In this document: one piece after another, positions 25,272 through 36,500 of the stretch
How positions within the stretch are numbered: the stretch's first letter is position 1
How the letters are laid out: each line of letters starts with the position of its first letter
Origin: QHXM01 sp032160165
GTDB taxonomy: Bacteria; Acidobacteriota; Blastocatellia; Pyrinomonadales; Pyrinomonadaceae
Direction of reading: 5' to 3'
Assembly: GCA_032160165.1 (NCBI GenBank)
Contig: JAVHWA010000127.1
Coordinates: 1 to 64,000, forward strand
DNA length: 64,000 nucleotides
Translations under genes and position numbers: made by a program
Notes under the pieces: generated by a model
What the model was told of the DNA's origin: nothing
The model's database searches: none
What the model saw: the letters and a program-made list of their open reading frames with translations, nothing else

Positions 25272-26727
25272 TTCGATGCGCTCTCAGTTGACTCTCTGGT
25301 ACACGGGAGTGTTGGCGCTGGTCCTCATCATCTTTGCCGTAGCAACTTACACTTATCTTGGGCGCGCAGCGCGTCAGCGCACGGACCAGTCGCTGGCGGA
25401 CACGGCGAGCTCGCTGGTCTCAAACCTCAACGCCGAGTCAAACGATGAAGAGTTGTCGGGAGATGATGCAGCGGTCGAGATAACGCGCGGCTTCAACTTC
25501 AACGACCGACAGGCCATCGTCTTTGATGAAGGGGGCCGCGTGGTCGCCGTATCTACCGCTCCTGTCTCACGGATAGGTAAATCGGGGTGGCCTTCCGCCA
25601 CGGAGCTGGCCCCGAATTTCGTCCCGCTGATCGGATCCTCCAAAAGTGCCGGGCGCGCTTACACAACTATTCACGACCGCGGTGAAGACATTCGCGCCCT
25701 CGCCATGCCAGTCAGAGTAGGCGACAAGAGTTACACGGTCGTCATTGCCCAGTCCTTACATGAAGAGTATGAAGCGCTGGCGCAAGTGCGTCGCGCGTTT
25801 CTCATCGCCATACCCATCGCCCTCGGGCTGGCTTGTCTGGGCGGTTACTTCCTGGCGCGCAAGAGTCTCGCGCCGGTCGTAGAGATGGGAGACCGAGCGG
25901 CACGCATCGGCGCTTCTAATCTGAACGAACGCCTGCCGGTTTCCAACAAACGAAACGAAGTGGGTAGGCTTGCGCAGATCTTCAACGAACTTCTGACGAG
26001 GCTGGATGTCTCGTTTGAGCAGCAGCGCCGCTTTATGGCGGACGCCTCTCACGAGCTGCGCACTCCGGTAGCCATAGTCTGTGGTGAATCCGAGGTAGCG
26101 CTCTCACAAGCTGTCCGAAGCACGGACGAATATCGAGAGTCGCTCGCCATCATGCATGACGAGGGGCGGCGGCTGACGCGAATTGTCGAAGACCTCTTCA
26201 TGTTGGCGCGTGCGGACGCAGGACAGTTCCAGATGGAGAGCTCGACATTCTATGTTGACGAGACCGTAGGCGAATGTGTGCGAGCTGTTCGCTCGTTGGC
26301 GGCACAGCACGGGCTTGAGCTTCGGTATCAACACGCTGAAGAGGAATTGATATTTCGTGGCGACGAAGGATTGATTCGGCGGATGGTCCTCAACCTGCTG
26401 GATAACGCCATCAAATACACGCCAGCCGGCGGCAGAATACGGGTGGAGATTGGTCGCGCCGGTTCCAATTACAGAATTGCCGTTACTGACTCCGGTGCGG
26501 GCATTCCGGCTGAAGCTCAAGCACACATTTTTGAGCGCTTTTACCGCGTGGACAAAGCGCGTTCAAGAAACGGCGATCGAGCCGGAAGCGGCGCCGGCCT
26601 GGGCCTTAGCATTGCCGCGTGGATCGCCGAAACGCATAACGGTGAGGTCGGGCTCGAAGCGTCGGATGCGAAAGGCAGCACATTTGTGGTTGTCCTACCC
26701 GCGGCATCTGGGATCCGCCCCGATTGA
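25264..26727 (+). CDS. Membrane sensor histidine kinase
   Basis: 487 residues; the ATG at 25264 overlaps the regulator's end. Two membrane helices (LTLWYTGVLALVLIIFAVAT near the start and FLIAIPIALGLACLGGYFL around 185) bracket a periplasmic sensor of about 150 residues. A HAMP domain follows, then HisKA (FMADASHELRTPVAIV with the phosphorylated His), and the ATPase motifs LLDNAIKYTPAGG (N box), VTDSGAGIP (G1), FERFYRV (F box) and GAGLGLSIAAWI (G2). Resembles CusS/QseC-type kinases that sense metals or envelope signals; the actual ligand cannot be told. Partner of the preceding regulator. Confidence 0.95.
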   Translation: MLDSMRSQLTLWYTGVLALVLIIFAVATYTYLGRAARQRTDQSLADTASSLVSNLNAESNDEELSGDDAAVEITRGFNFNDRQAIVFDEGGRVVAVSTAPVSRIGKSGWPSATELAPNFVPLIGSSKSAGRAYTTIHDRGEDIRALAMPVRVGDKSYTVVIAQSLHEEYEALAQVRRAFLIAIPIALGLACLGGYFLARKSLAPVVEMGDRAARIGASNLNERLPVSNKRNEVGRLAQIFNELLTRLDVSFEQQRRFMADASHELRTPVAIVCGESEVALSQAVRSTDEYRESLAIMHDEGRRLTRIVEDLFMLARADAGQFQMESSTFYVDETVGECVRAVRSLAAQHGLELRYQHAEEELIFRGDEGLIRRMVLNLLDNAIKYTPAGGRIRVEIGRAGSNYRIAVTDSGAGIPAEAQAHIFERFYRVDKARSRNGDRAGSGAGLGLSIAAWIAETHNGEVGLEASDAKGSTFVVVLPAASGIRPD

Positions 26728-26863
26728 TTTGAGCCTTCATAACTCAGCGTAATCTTCTAGTCATCTTCAAAAGAGTAGAGTGGCCACACAATACAGCGGG
26801 ACGTTGCTGTAGCGCTTCCGTTTCAGAATTGTGGGTCATTTAGAATTAAGGAGAAAGTAAGCA

Positions 26864-27244
26864 ATGAAACGCTATCTAACACTGGTCGTGTTTGCGGCCA
26901 TCACGCTGACGGCGGGAGCTTCGTTAGCGAAAGCCATGTCGGTGAAGCCTGGACAGGAGAACGAGTCGCGAGAGCAGCAGAAACTCCAACGTCAGGCGAA
27001 GATTACGATGGAAGCTGCGCGGGAGACCGCCCTCCACCGGGCCCCGGGAACGGTGGAGAGCGGCGAGCTTGAGCGCGAGCATGGTAAGCTTGTCTACTCA
27101 TTCGACATTCGCAATTCCAGAGGGACCATAACCGAGGTGCAGGTTAGCGCCATCAATGGCAAGGTCGTGCGCGTCGAGCATGAGAACAAAAAGCAAGAGG
27201 CCGACGAAAAAAGAAAAGAGAAGGGCGAGACGCAGAATCGTTAG
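26864..27244 (+). CDS. Secreted PepSY-domain protein
   Basis: 126 residues, GGAG before the ATG. Signal peptide (LTLVVFAAITLTAGASLAKA), a Glu/Gln-rich region, then a PepSY module: ITMEAARETALHRAPGTVES, GELEREHGKLVYSFDIRN, TEVQVSAINGKVVRVEHE. The tail is highly charged (KKQEADEKRKEKGET). PepSY domains are thought to bind or inhibit extracytoplasmic enzymes and are often genetically tied to two-component systems. It lies 136 bases after the sensor kinase on the same strand and is a likely target or accessory of it. Confidence 0.88.
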   Translation: MKRYLTLVVFAAITLTAGASLAKAMSVKPGQENESREQQKLQRQAKITMEAARETALHRAPGTVESGELEREHGKLVYSFDIRNSRGTITEVQVSAINGKVVRVEHENKKQEADEKRKEKGETQNR

Positions 27245-27399
27245 TCGACGATAGTCCGAAAACATAAAACACAATCGAGCAGGCGAGGCACGTTACCGCT
27301 AGGGAGTAAAACGGCCCCGCCTGTTCGTCGCGATTTAGCATTGACTAAACCCGCCAGGGACAGCGGGCTGGCCGCAGCGGGCGCCTTATAAGAACTTCT

Positions 27400-30333
27400 A
27401 TGCACAGAACGAAAAGAATATTCTCAATTATTCTTTCCATCCTTTGCTTTCTCTCGCTACTTTCCAGCCAGGCGAGGGCACAGGAACAGTCGGGCGAAAT
27501 CAGGGGACGCGTGACGGACGAGCATGGTGCTGCAATCGTTGGGGCCCGCCTCACGCTGACCTTTACCACCGGGGAGGAGCAGACAGTTCTTACCAGCGAG
27601 GAAGGGGCCTACACGTTCAAAGCCCTTATCGCCGGCGCATACACCGTGCGCGCCTCGGCTGAAGGCTTTGGACCTTACGAGAATGTGGGCGTGCAAATTT
27701 CCCCTCGGCAGACGCATGTACTCGATATACAACTTAAGGTCGTTCTCCCCGAAGAGAACGTCGCCGTTACCGCAGACAGCACTGCAGCAACGGACTCGGA
27801 GAGTAATGCCGATTCGTTGGTCCTTCGCGGAGAACAGCTCGACGTTCTCCCGGATGACCGTGATGACCTGGCGAATGCCCTGCAAGCACTGGCCGGTCCA
27901 TCGGCCGGGCCAAACGGGGGAGAAATCTTCGTTGATGGGTTTAGCGGCGCGCGTCTTCCAACCAAGTCTTCCATAAGAGAAGTAAGAGTAAATCAAAATC
28001 CGTTTTCGGCAGAGTTCGACCGAATAGGCTATGGCCGGATTGAGATCTTGACGAAGCCCGGCACAAATGAGTTCGGCGGAGAATTATCCTTCAGGTTCAA
28101 CGACGAGAGCTTGAACGCTCGTAATCCTTATGCCGTTACGCGCGCGCCCTATCAGGTTCGCTCTTTGGATCTCTCAGTCAGCGGCCCCCTTGTTAAGAAG
28201 CGCGCTTCGTTCTTCTTTGACCTGGAATATAGAGGACTCGATGATAACGCCTACATCAATGCGCTCGTCTTGGATCCGTCTCTCCGTGTTGTGCCGTTCG
28301 TCCAGTCCGCCGTGGCGCCGCGACGTTCGCAGGAAAGAGAGCCCCGCATTGATTGGCAGATTAGTAAGAATCATACTCTGGTCGCCATCGTCGAGTTTAA
28401 TCCCGGGCATTCCCGCAACGCGGGCCTCGGGGGATTCACACTCCCTTCGCGCGCCTATGACACTTCCGATTACGAACGGCAGTTCCGCCTGACCGAGACA
28501 GCAGTAATTAGTCAAAGGGCCGTAACCGAAACACGTTTCCAATTCAGATCTGATAGAACACAACAAAGCGGAAATAATTCTATTCCCGCACTAAATGTCC
28601 TGGACGCCTTTAACGGGGGCGGCGATCAAACCGGGCCTTCATTAAATCGAAGAAGCTTCTTCGCTCTCTATAACAATACGACGTTAACCAGCGGCCCACA
28701 TGTTCTAAGGTTTGGGGCTCGACTGCGACGCGTAAGTTTGAAGGACGAATCACGTGCCAATTTCGGAGCCACCATCACTTTCGCGGGAGGCGACGCCGTC
28801 GAGCTCGATGCGAACAATCAAGTGCAAAGAGACGCGCAAGGCAATCCTCGTCGTCAACAGATCTCCAGCATCGAGCGTTATCGCCGAACTCTTTTATTCA
28901 CCAACGCGGGAGGACCTGCCAGGCCCGCCGGGTTTACAGATCAGGACTTAGGCATCGGGCCAACTCAGTTCTCAATCTCAGGCGGGAACCCGCAGATAGC
29001 GATAAGCCAGAAAGATGTCTCGGGGTTCATTCAGGATCAATGGAACGCCAGATCGAACTTGATGATTACCCTCGGCCTGAGGTATGAATGGCAAACTAAT
29101 ATTGATAGCAATATGAACTTTGCACCGCGGGTGGCTTTCGCCTGGTCGCCAAAGGCGAAGGACTCCAAGCAGTCTAATGCGGTCATACGCGTCGGGTTCG
29201 GTATCTTCTATGATCGGATCGCCGAGAACCTTACTTTACTGGCTGCGCGATTCAACGGGATCAACCAGAAGCAGTATGTGGTTACCGATTCAACTGTCCT
29301 GGCTTCCTATCCGACTTTGCCGACTATCGCAACGCTCAATGCATTCGCTCTTCCGCAGACCATTAGACGAAAGGCAGATGACCTCAGAACGCCTTACCTG
29401 ATGCAATCGGCTATCAGCTACGAGCGCCAACTACCCTACAAATCCACCTTCTCTGTTACCTGGCTCAGCACGCGTTCGCGCCACCTCTTGCGCTCGCGCA
29501 ACATCAATGCACCGCTGCCGGGCACCTTCATGGAAGCTGTGAGAAACAGCGGCGACCGGCCCTTTGGCAATGGGGGAAACATCTTTGAATTTGAATCTGC
29601 AGGAGTTTTCAATCAGAAGCAACTGCTCTTGACGCTTGATAATCGCTACAATAAGAAACTCTTTCTGCACGTCGTCTACGCGCTCAGCAGCGCTCGCAGC
29701 GATACCGAGGGTGTGGGTACCTTTCCAACCAGTACCTATGATTTGAGCGGTGAATACGGGCGCTCGGCGATTGACGCTCGACATCGGCTGACAGTTGAAG
29801 GGGTAGTAAACGCTCCCTGGGGATTACGACTGACACCGTTCTTCATCGTCTCGACCGGGCGTCCGTTCAATATTACTATCGGTCGAGACATAAACGGAGA
29901 CACGCTCTTTACAGAGCGACCTGCGTTTGCCACGAGTCTGACGGCAGCAGCAAATCTAGTGGAAACACCATGGGGAAGATTCGATCTAAAGCCGGCCGCG
30001 GGCGCGAGACTTATCCCGCGCAACTACGGTGAAGGCCCGGCATTCGCGGCGATGAATTTGCGGGTCAGCAAAACGGTCAGCTTGAATACGCTCGGTAGAC
30101 TTTTCGGAAAGAGTGATCCTGATGCCAAGGCAGCGGAAGAGAGCCCCTACAAATTAACCATCTCGCTACAGGCCCAGAATCTACTCAATCGCACGAACAG
30201 CAATTTGCCGGTGGGTAATGCGAGTTCTCCATTCTTCGGTCAGTCTACTGCCACGCTGGGAGGCTATGGAGAAGAGAATAGAAGCGCCGCAGGCAATCGC
30301 AGAATAACCGCACAAATCAAGCTGGAGTTTTAA
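27400..30333 (+). CDS. Oar-like TonB-dependent outer-membrane receptor
   Basis: 977 residues. Signal peptide (IFSIILSILCFLSLLSSQA) is followed by a carboxypeptidase-regulatory-like domain (GEIRGRVTDEHGAAIVGARL ... AGAYTVRASAEGF, about residues 30-115), a plug (LRGEQLDVLPDDRDDLANAL, EIFVDGF, FSAEFDRIGYGRIEILTKPG) and a long 22-strand-type barrel ending in ITAQIKLEF with terminal Phe. This is the Oar/carboxypeptidase-regulatory class enriched in Acidobacteriota. Such receptors import large ligands or take part in surface interactions; ligand unknown. It lies 60 bases upstream of a TolC-family gene, so receptor and efflux genes may be transcribed together. Confidence 0.9.
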   Translation: MHRTKRIFSIILSILCFLSLLSSQARAQEQSGEIRGRVTDEHGAAIVGARLTLTFTTGEEQTVLTSEEGAYTFKALIAGAYTVRASAEGFGPYENVGVQISPRQTHVLDIQLKVVLPEENVAVTADSTAATDSESNADSLVLRGEQLDVLPDDRDDLANALQALAGPSAGPNGGEIFVDGFSGARLPTKSSIREVRVNQNPFSAEFDRIGYGRIEILTKPGTNEFGGELSFRFNDESLNARNPYAVTRAPYQVRSLDLSVSGPLVKKRASFFFDLEYRGLDDNAYINALVLDPSLRVVPFVQSAVAPRRSQEREPRIDWQISKNHTLVAIVEFNPGHSRNAGLGGFTLPSRAYDTSDYERQFRLTETAVISQRAVTETRFQFRSDRTQQSGNNSIPALNVLDAFNGGGDQTGPSLNRRSFFALYNNTTLTSGPHVLRFGARLRRVSLKDESRANFGATITFAGGDAVELDANNQVQRDAQGNPRRQQISSIERYRRTLLFTNAGGPARPAGFTDQDLGIGPTQFSISGGNPQIAISQKDVSGFIQDQWNARSNLMITLGLRYEWQTNIDSNMNFAPRVAFAWSPKAKDSKQSNAVIRVGFGIFYDRIAENLTLLAARFNGINQKQYVVTDSTVLASYPTLPTIATLNAFALPQTIRRKADDLRTPYLMQSAISYERQLPYKSTFSVTWLSTRSRHLLRSRNINAPLPGTFMEAVRNSGDRPFGNGGNIFEFESAGVFNQKQLLLTLDNRYNKKLFLHVVYALSSARSDTEGVGTFPTSTYDLSGEYGRSAIDARHRLTVEGVVNAPWGLRLTPFFIVSTGRPFNITIGRDINGDTLFTERPAFATSLTAAANLVETPWGRFDLKPAAGARLIPRNYGEGPAFAAMNLRVSKTVSLNTLGRLFGKSDPDAKAAEESPYKLTISLQAQNLLNRTNSNLPVGNASSPFFGQSTATLGGYGEENRSAAGNRRITAQIKLEF

Positions 30334-30392
30334 GGGCTACATTGATTTTTTCCGGGAGAGAGCCAACTAATGATGGGGGAACGATCTGATAG

Positions 30393-31979
30393 ATGAGTGC
30401 TAGCCGGTGGGCCTCCTCATTGCTTCAGAGTATTTCCGTAGTGGCGTTATGCATCGCCACAACGGGAGCGGTGTATTGCCAGCAATCATCAACTCCCACA
30501 ACGCCGCTTCCGCCCGCCACGCAGTCTCTTTATCCCGCGTCGTCTCCACAAACGAGTCCATCACCTCAAGCGAGTCCGACTCCACAAGCGAGTCCTTCAC
30601 CTTCTCCGCTGAAAGGCCCCTCGCTACAGTCCGCGCCTCCATCTCAAGCGCCTCCATCCTCGACACCCAGTACTCCACTATCCCTACCGGATCTGTCGCC
30701 GTCGCCTTCATTGTCAGGGAGTACGAATCTTGCCGGTCAGATTAATTCTTCGATCTCGCTTGACGATGCGATTCGGCTGGCCAACGCGCAGATCTCCGGT
30801 GTGCAGCAGGCACAACTAAGCGAGCGCACGGCGTCGGAAGACGTGCGGCAGGCACAAACTGCGTTCCTGCCGACGATCACCAGTCCGCTTTCATATATCT
30901 ACACTTCACCGGCTCGGGGCCTACCCCCGGGCGAACCGCGCGCCCAGAGTTACATCGCCAACAATGCCATTGACGAGTACCAGGCCCTTGTTAGCGTCGC
31001 GGGTGACTTGGATCTCTCCGGAAAGTTGCGCGCCACGCTCGCTCGCAATCGCGCCCTGCTTGATGCCGCCCGCGCCGGCACAGAGGTAGCGCGACGCACG
31101 CTCAGTCAAGCGATAATCGAAGCATATTACGGACTCGCACTCGCATCCGCCCAAACCCGTAGCGCTGAGCAGAACCTTGCAGCGGCGCTGGAGTTCGAGC
31201 AGATCACCGCACTTATTTTGAGCGGAGGCGAGGTTGCTCCGGTTGATCTCGTACGGGCGCAGTTACAGACAACGCAAAGGCGGGATGAATTAGAACGTGC
31301 GCGGGCCAATGAATCCGTATCGGCCGATTCCTTGCGCGTGTTCGTCGGATACGATTCATCGAAGCCGATTACCGCTACTGATCTGGAGATGTTGATTCCT
31401 TCGAGTGGCGAAGTGGTGCGCTTCACCGCCGATACAATCCCACACCGACCGGAGTTCGCTCTGTTTGATGCGCAGCGGCGCGCGGCCCAACAAGATGTTC
31501 GCATAGCGCGGGCCGATCGTCTGCCGCAGTTCTCTTATACGATCAACGGCGGGTTTGATACGGACTCTCTGAGGCCCGCGCGGCTCAGGGAGCACACCGG
31601 TTTCTCCGCCACCTTTAATCTCACGATTCCGATCTTCGACTGGGGCGCAAGTAAGAGCCGTGAGAAGCAGGCGCAATTTCGTCTTCAGGTGGCGGAGAAC
31701 GAGCGAACGCAAGCACTGAGGGGTTTCAATCAGCAATTTAACTCGGCGCGCGCGCAAACGCTTTCGGCAGTTTCGCGCATCCGGCTCAACGCCTCGGGAA
31801 TAACGCTGGCGCAAAGCAATCTGGCCGCTTCGATCGCGCGTTACCGTGCCGGCGAAGCGCAGATCATCGAAGTCACGGATGCGCAAACCACGCTGGCCGC
31901 ACAGCGCCTGGCTTTCTATCAAGCGCTCTTCGATTACCAGGTGGCGCTCGCTCGCTTGCGCCAGGCAGCGGGACAATGA
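30393..31979 (+). CDS. TolC-family outer-membrane efflux protein
   Basis: 528 residues. Signal peptide (SISVVALCIATTGAVYCQQ) is followed by an unusual Pro/Ser/Thr-rich segment of about 80 residues (repeats such as SPSPQASPTPQ) and then two outer-membrane efflux protein repeats: ISLDDAIRLANAQISGVQQA, ALVSVAGDLDLSGKLRATLA, and a second half with FNLTIPIFDWGASKSREKQA. Three copies form the channel across the outer membrane and periplasm for the RND pump encoded next. The low-complexity insert is not typical for TolC. Followed immediately by a heptamer array and the adaptor gene. Confidence 0.92.
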   Translation: MSASRWASSLLQSISVVALCIATTGAVYCQQSSTPTTPLPPATQSLYPASSPQTSPSPQASPTPQASPSPSPLKGPSLQSAPPSQAPPSSTPSTPLSLPDLSPSPSLSGSTNLAGQINSSISLDDAIRLANAQISGVQQAQLSERTASEDVRQAQTAFLPTITSPLSYIYTSPARGLPPGEPRAQSYIANNAIDEYQALVSVAGDLDLSGKLRATLARNRALLDAARAGTEVARRTLSQAIIEAYYGLALASAQTRSAEQNLAAALEFEQITALILSGGEVAPVDLVRAQLQTTQRRDELERARANESVSADSLRVFVGYDSSKPITATDLEMLIPSSGEVVRFTADTIPHRPEFALFDAQRRAAQQDVRIARADRLPQFSYTINGGFDTDSLRPARLREHTGFSATFNLTIPIFDWGASKSREKQAQFRLQVAENERTQALRGFNQQFNSARAQTLSAVSRIRLNASGITLAQSNLAASIARYRAGEAQIIEVTDAQTTLAAQRLAFYQALFDYQVALARLRQAAGQ

Positions 31980-31980
31980 A

Positions 31981-32152
<172 letters not shown>

Positions 32153-32160
32153 AGAGAGGT

Positions 32161-33588
32161 ATGAATGACATGCCTGAAGAGAATCTAGAACCGGAGCGGG
32201 AAGTCGCGCGTGTCGAAGAGTCCAGCCTGACGGTGACCAGTCGATGGCGAGAGACTGTAGGGCGCCGGCGGAAAATAATCGTTGTCGCATCGCTGCTCAT
32301 TGCGCTGATGGTAGTCGTCCTGTTGGTGTGGCGTTCGCGACGAACCACGAGCACGGTTGACGAGGCTTCTGTTGTTGTCAGCGTGCAGGTTGCCAAGGCT
32401 GAGAAGCAACCGATAGCGGCGCAGGTCTCGGCGCTCGGCACCGTCTCTCCGCGTGATCAGGCGCTGGTTTCTACCAAGGTGAGCGCACAGATCAAGCAGA
32501 TGCCGCTGTTGAAAAACAGATCGGTGCGCGCCGGCGATGTACTCGCGGTCCTCGAATCGCGCGACCTTCAGGCACAGAGGGGCGAGGCTGTGGCCGCGCT
32601 GAACGAGGCGCGTGCCAATGCGCGCGGCATCGAGACCGGCACCATTCCGCAGAATACCGCGCAGGACCAGAAGGCCTTACGTGATGCGCGCGCCGCAGTC
32701 TCCAATACGAAGGCTATCTACGATCGCCGTCTGGTTCTGTATCAGAACGGGGGCATCTCAAAGAAAGACCTCGAGGCTTCGCTGTTCGATCTAACCAAAG
32801 CCGAAAACGACCTTAGGCTGGCGGAGCAAAACATTACGCTGCGCACGCAGGCACTCAACCCCAACGATCGCGCACAGGTAGCGGCGCGAGTCAATCAGGC
32901 TGAACAGAGGGTGGGGACACTCGATGCTCAGCTCTCCTATGCGACTATTCGCGCACCCATCAGCGGCATCGTGCTCGACCAGGCCCTGTACGAGGGCAGC
33001 TTTGTTGCCTCCGGCACGACCCTTTTTACGATTGCGGACATCTCCGAGGTGATTGTTAAGGCTCCGTTCTCCGATACAGTCGCCGCGCAATTGAAGGTCG
33101 GTGACGCTGCTACGGTCACGCCGACCGACATGCCCGGCGAACCGATGACCGGGCAGGTCACCCTCATCAGCCGGGCCGTCGATCCGACCAACCGCACGGT
33201 TGAGGTATGGGTCACACTCGGCAACGGCGCGGGAAGACTGCGCGCGAACGGTGCGGCGCAGGTCACCGTAGCTGCAAACTCGAAGGCGGATGCCGTCGTG
33301 GTGCCGGCGTCGGCCGTAACGCTGGATGCGACAAACGCCGACGAGGGCACGGTGATGGTGGTAGACGCTGCCATGGTGGCGCACGAGACCAAGGTCACTG
33401 TCGGCATTCGAACAAACGAACTGGCGGAGATCACTGAAGGACTCCAGGGCGGCGAGACGGTCGTCATCGAAGGCAACTATTCCCTACCCGATGGGGCGAA
33501 AGTGGAAGTGGCCGAGCAGCCCGCCGCGCAAGGTGACCAGTCCGAGCCGAAAGGCAATGGCGGAGGAGGCGCGAACAACGGGCCTTGA
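32161..33588 (+). CDS. RND efflux periplasmic adaptor (membrane fusion protein)
   Basis: 475 residues. An N-terminal anchor (KIIVVASLLIALMVVVLLVW) precedes the HlyD-type body: VSALGTVSPRDQALVSTKVS and GDVLAVLESRDL (lipoyl half), a coiled-coil hairpin, ATIRAPISGIVLDQALYEG (second lipoyl half), VTLISRAVDPTNRTVEVWVT (beta-barrel) and a membrane-proximal domain. It bridges the RND permease and the TolC channel. ATG at 32161 is only one base after AGAGAGG; the in-frame ATG at 32170 has better spacing and may be the true start. The end overlaps the permease by four bases. Confidence 0.93.
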   Translation: MNDMPEENLEPEREVARVEESSLTVTSRWRETVGRRRKIIVVASLLIALMVVVLLVWRSRRTTSTVDEASVVVSVQVAKAEKQPIAAQVSALGTVSPRDQALVSTKVSAQIKQMPLLKNRSVRAGDVLAVLESRDLQAQRGEAVAALNEARANARGIETGTIPQNTAQDQKALRDARAAVSNTKAIYDRRLVLYQNGGISKKDLEASLFDLTKAENDLRLAEQNITLRTQALNPNDRAQVAARVNQAEQRVGTLDAQLSYATIRAPISGIVLDQALYEGSFVASGTTLFTIADISEVIVKAPFSDTVAAQLKVGDAATVTPTDMPGEPMTGQVTLISRAVDPTNRTVEVWVTLGNGAGRLRANGAAQVTVAANSKADAVVVPASAVTLDATNADEGTVMVVDAAMVAHETKVTVGIRTNELAEITEGLQGGETVVIEGNYSLPDGAKVEVAEQPAAQGDQSEPKGNGGGGANNGP

Positions 33589-36500
33589 AGCTCGCAGCAC
33601 TCATCTCTGAACAGAAGCGTGCGGTGCTGGTCGTCATTGGACTGCTTTGTGCTGTAGGGCTGTATGCTGCGTGGCGACTGCCCATCGCCATTTTCCCATC
33701 GACCGACTTTCCGCGCATCGTCATTACACTCGACAACGGCGTCGTGCCGGCGCAGCAAACGCTCGTCTCTGTGACGCGTCCGATAGAGGAGGCGATGAAT
33801 GGAATACCCGGCATTACGCGCATCCGCTCAACTACACAACGCGGCTCGTGTCAGGTGGACCTCTTCTTCGACTGGAGCGTGGACATTACCCAGTCACTGC
33901 ACCTGGTCCAGGCGCGGCTCTCGCAACTCATTTCCACCCTCCCACCGACGGCAGCGATCCGCAACGTCGAGCGCCTGACTTTCGCTATCTTCCCCGTTGC
34001 GGGCTATAGCCTGACTTCCGAAACCCGCGATCCCGCATCGTTGCGCGACATCGCTAATAATGTCATCCGTCCACGGCTCGCTCGCCTTCCGGGTGTGGCG
34101 ACCGTGGCCGTCGCTGGTGGGGAAGTGCGCGAGTACCACGCCACCATTGACCCTGAGCGACTCGCCGCGCACGGCGTATCTGTCCAGCAGGTAGTGGACG
34201 CCGTCAAGAACTCCAATATCATCGCCAGCCCGGGACTCATTGAAGAGAACCATCAACTCGAACTCGCCCTGGTGAGTGGTCAGGCGCTGACTCCGGACCA
34301 GCTGAACGGGATCGTCGTGGCTGTCGTGAACAACGCGCCCATTAAGCTTGCTGATGTAGCGACAGTGGGCCAGGGGTTCGAGCCGCAGTACACCATTGTG
34401 GTTGCAGACGGCCGCCCGGCGGTCTTGCTCAATGTTAATCGCCAGCCGAATGCCAACACGGTCACGGTGGTTGATGAGGTGACTGCGGAGCTGAATGCGG
34501 TCCGCCCGCAACTTCCCAGGGACGTTCACATCGTGACGTTCTATGACCAATCGCTGCTGGTTCGCGAGTCTATGAACTCCGTGCGCGACGCGATCCTGAT
34601 TGGACTGTTGCTCTCGATTGTCATCCTCTACGCATTCCTGCGTAACTGGGGAACTACCTTCGTCGCTATTCTCGTCATTCCTGTCACCATCCTCGTCACC
34701 TTTCTCGCAATGTATCTGGTCGGACTCAGCTTTGATTTGATGACGCTCGGAGGCGTCGCGGCGGCCATCGGGCTTGTGATTGACGATGCCATCGTCGTCG
34801 TGGAAAACATCTACACGCACATGTCGCGCGGGCAAGCGAGGCGCGAGGCTGTCCAGAGCGCGGTGAGCGAGATCACGATTCCGATCATTGGTTCGACCAT
34901 CACGCCGGTCGTGGTGTTTCTGCCGTTGACGATCCTTACCGGTGTCACTGGCGTCTTCTTTCGTTCGCTGGCGCTGACGATGGCCGTCGCGCTTTTAACA
35001 TCTCTTGTGCTCGCTCTCTCGTTCACGCCCGTACTGGCTGAGCGCTTCGTGAAGCCGAAACGAAAAAGGGATGCCGAAGTTGGTCCTCTCGAGCCGGATG
35101 TAGAGCAGGACTTCGTATCGCGCAGCATTGAGCGAGAAGAGGAGGAAGAGCAGGGAGGAAAGTTTCTTCGGGCAATCATCCGGCGCTACGAGTGGGTGCT
35201 GGGTCATGCGCTTGACCGTTCATGGATTGTGGTGCTGATTATGGCCGGCGTCCTGTTCGGCGCTTACGTTCTCTATCGCGGACTGGGATCTGAGTTTCTA
35301 CCCGCATTTGATGAGGGCGCTTTCGTTCTGGACTACACGGCCCCACCGGGCTCGTCGCTTGCGGAGACGGACCGAATGCTGCGGCACGTCGAAGAGATGT
35401 TGAAGGCGACTCCCGAAGTCGAAAGCTACTCGCGCAGGACAGGATTGCAAATGGGCTTTGCCATAACCGAGCCGAACACCGGCGACTATATGGTCAAGCT
35501 CAAGGCCGCTCGCGCGCGCGCAACCGACGAAGTGACCAATGACTTGCGCGGGCAGATCGAATCGTCGGAACCTGCTTTGCAAATCGAGTTCGTGGGTATT
35601 CTGACGGATGTGATCGGAGACCTGACCAGCTCGCCCTCGCCCATTGAGATCAAGCTCTTCAGCGAAGACACGCGAGCGTTGGATGCAAAGGCCGACGAGG
35701 TGGAAGCGGCGATCAAGAATGTATCGGGTGTGGTGGACACCTTCAACGGCGTAGTCGTAAGCGGACCAGCGGTCACGTTTCTCATTAATCCCGAGCGCGC
35801 GGCCCAACTGGGCGTAACCGCTTCCGATGTGGCTGCCACCGTGACGACGGCGATGTCGGGTGATGCGTCATCGAACATCCTGCAACAGGGACGACTCATC
35901 AATGTTCGCGTGATCTTTCCGCCGGAGATTCGCACCTCGCTGGACGCGCTGCGCTCCCTTCAGGTGCGTTCTGCCTCAGGCCAGCTCTTTCGCCTCGACC
36001 AGGTGGCAGACATAGCTTACGAGAAGGGACAAACGGAGATGAATCGCGAGGGCCTGCGCCAGTTTGTAGCTGTGACGGCCCGGCTGGAGGGAACTGACCT
36101 GGGCACAGCCGTCGCGCAAATTCAATCCGAACTCGCTAAGAAAGTGAAGTTCCCGGCGGGAATGACCGTGGAGTATGGCGGCCTATATCAGGAACAGCAG
36201 GCGAGTTTCCGTGAACTGGCCCTCTCGCTGGTGTTGGCGATTGTGCTGGTCTTTATCACATTGCTGATAGAATTTCGTTCGTTCGCTCATCCTCTCGCGA
36301 TTGTCGCGGGCGCGATCCTGGCACTCGGCGGCGTCCTGCTGGGACTCTTTATCACCGGGATGACTATCAACGTAGTCTCGCTGATGGGCATGATTATGGT
36401 TGTCGGCATCGTCGCGAAGAATGGAATCCTGATGCTCGACGCAGTCGAAGAACATCTGGCGGACGGCGACTCTCTCCGCCAGGCGCTGTTAAGATCGGGA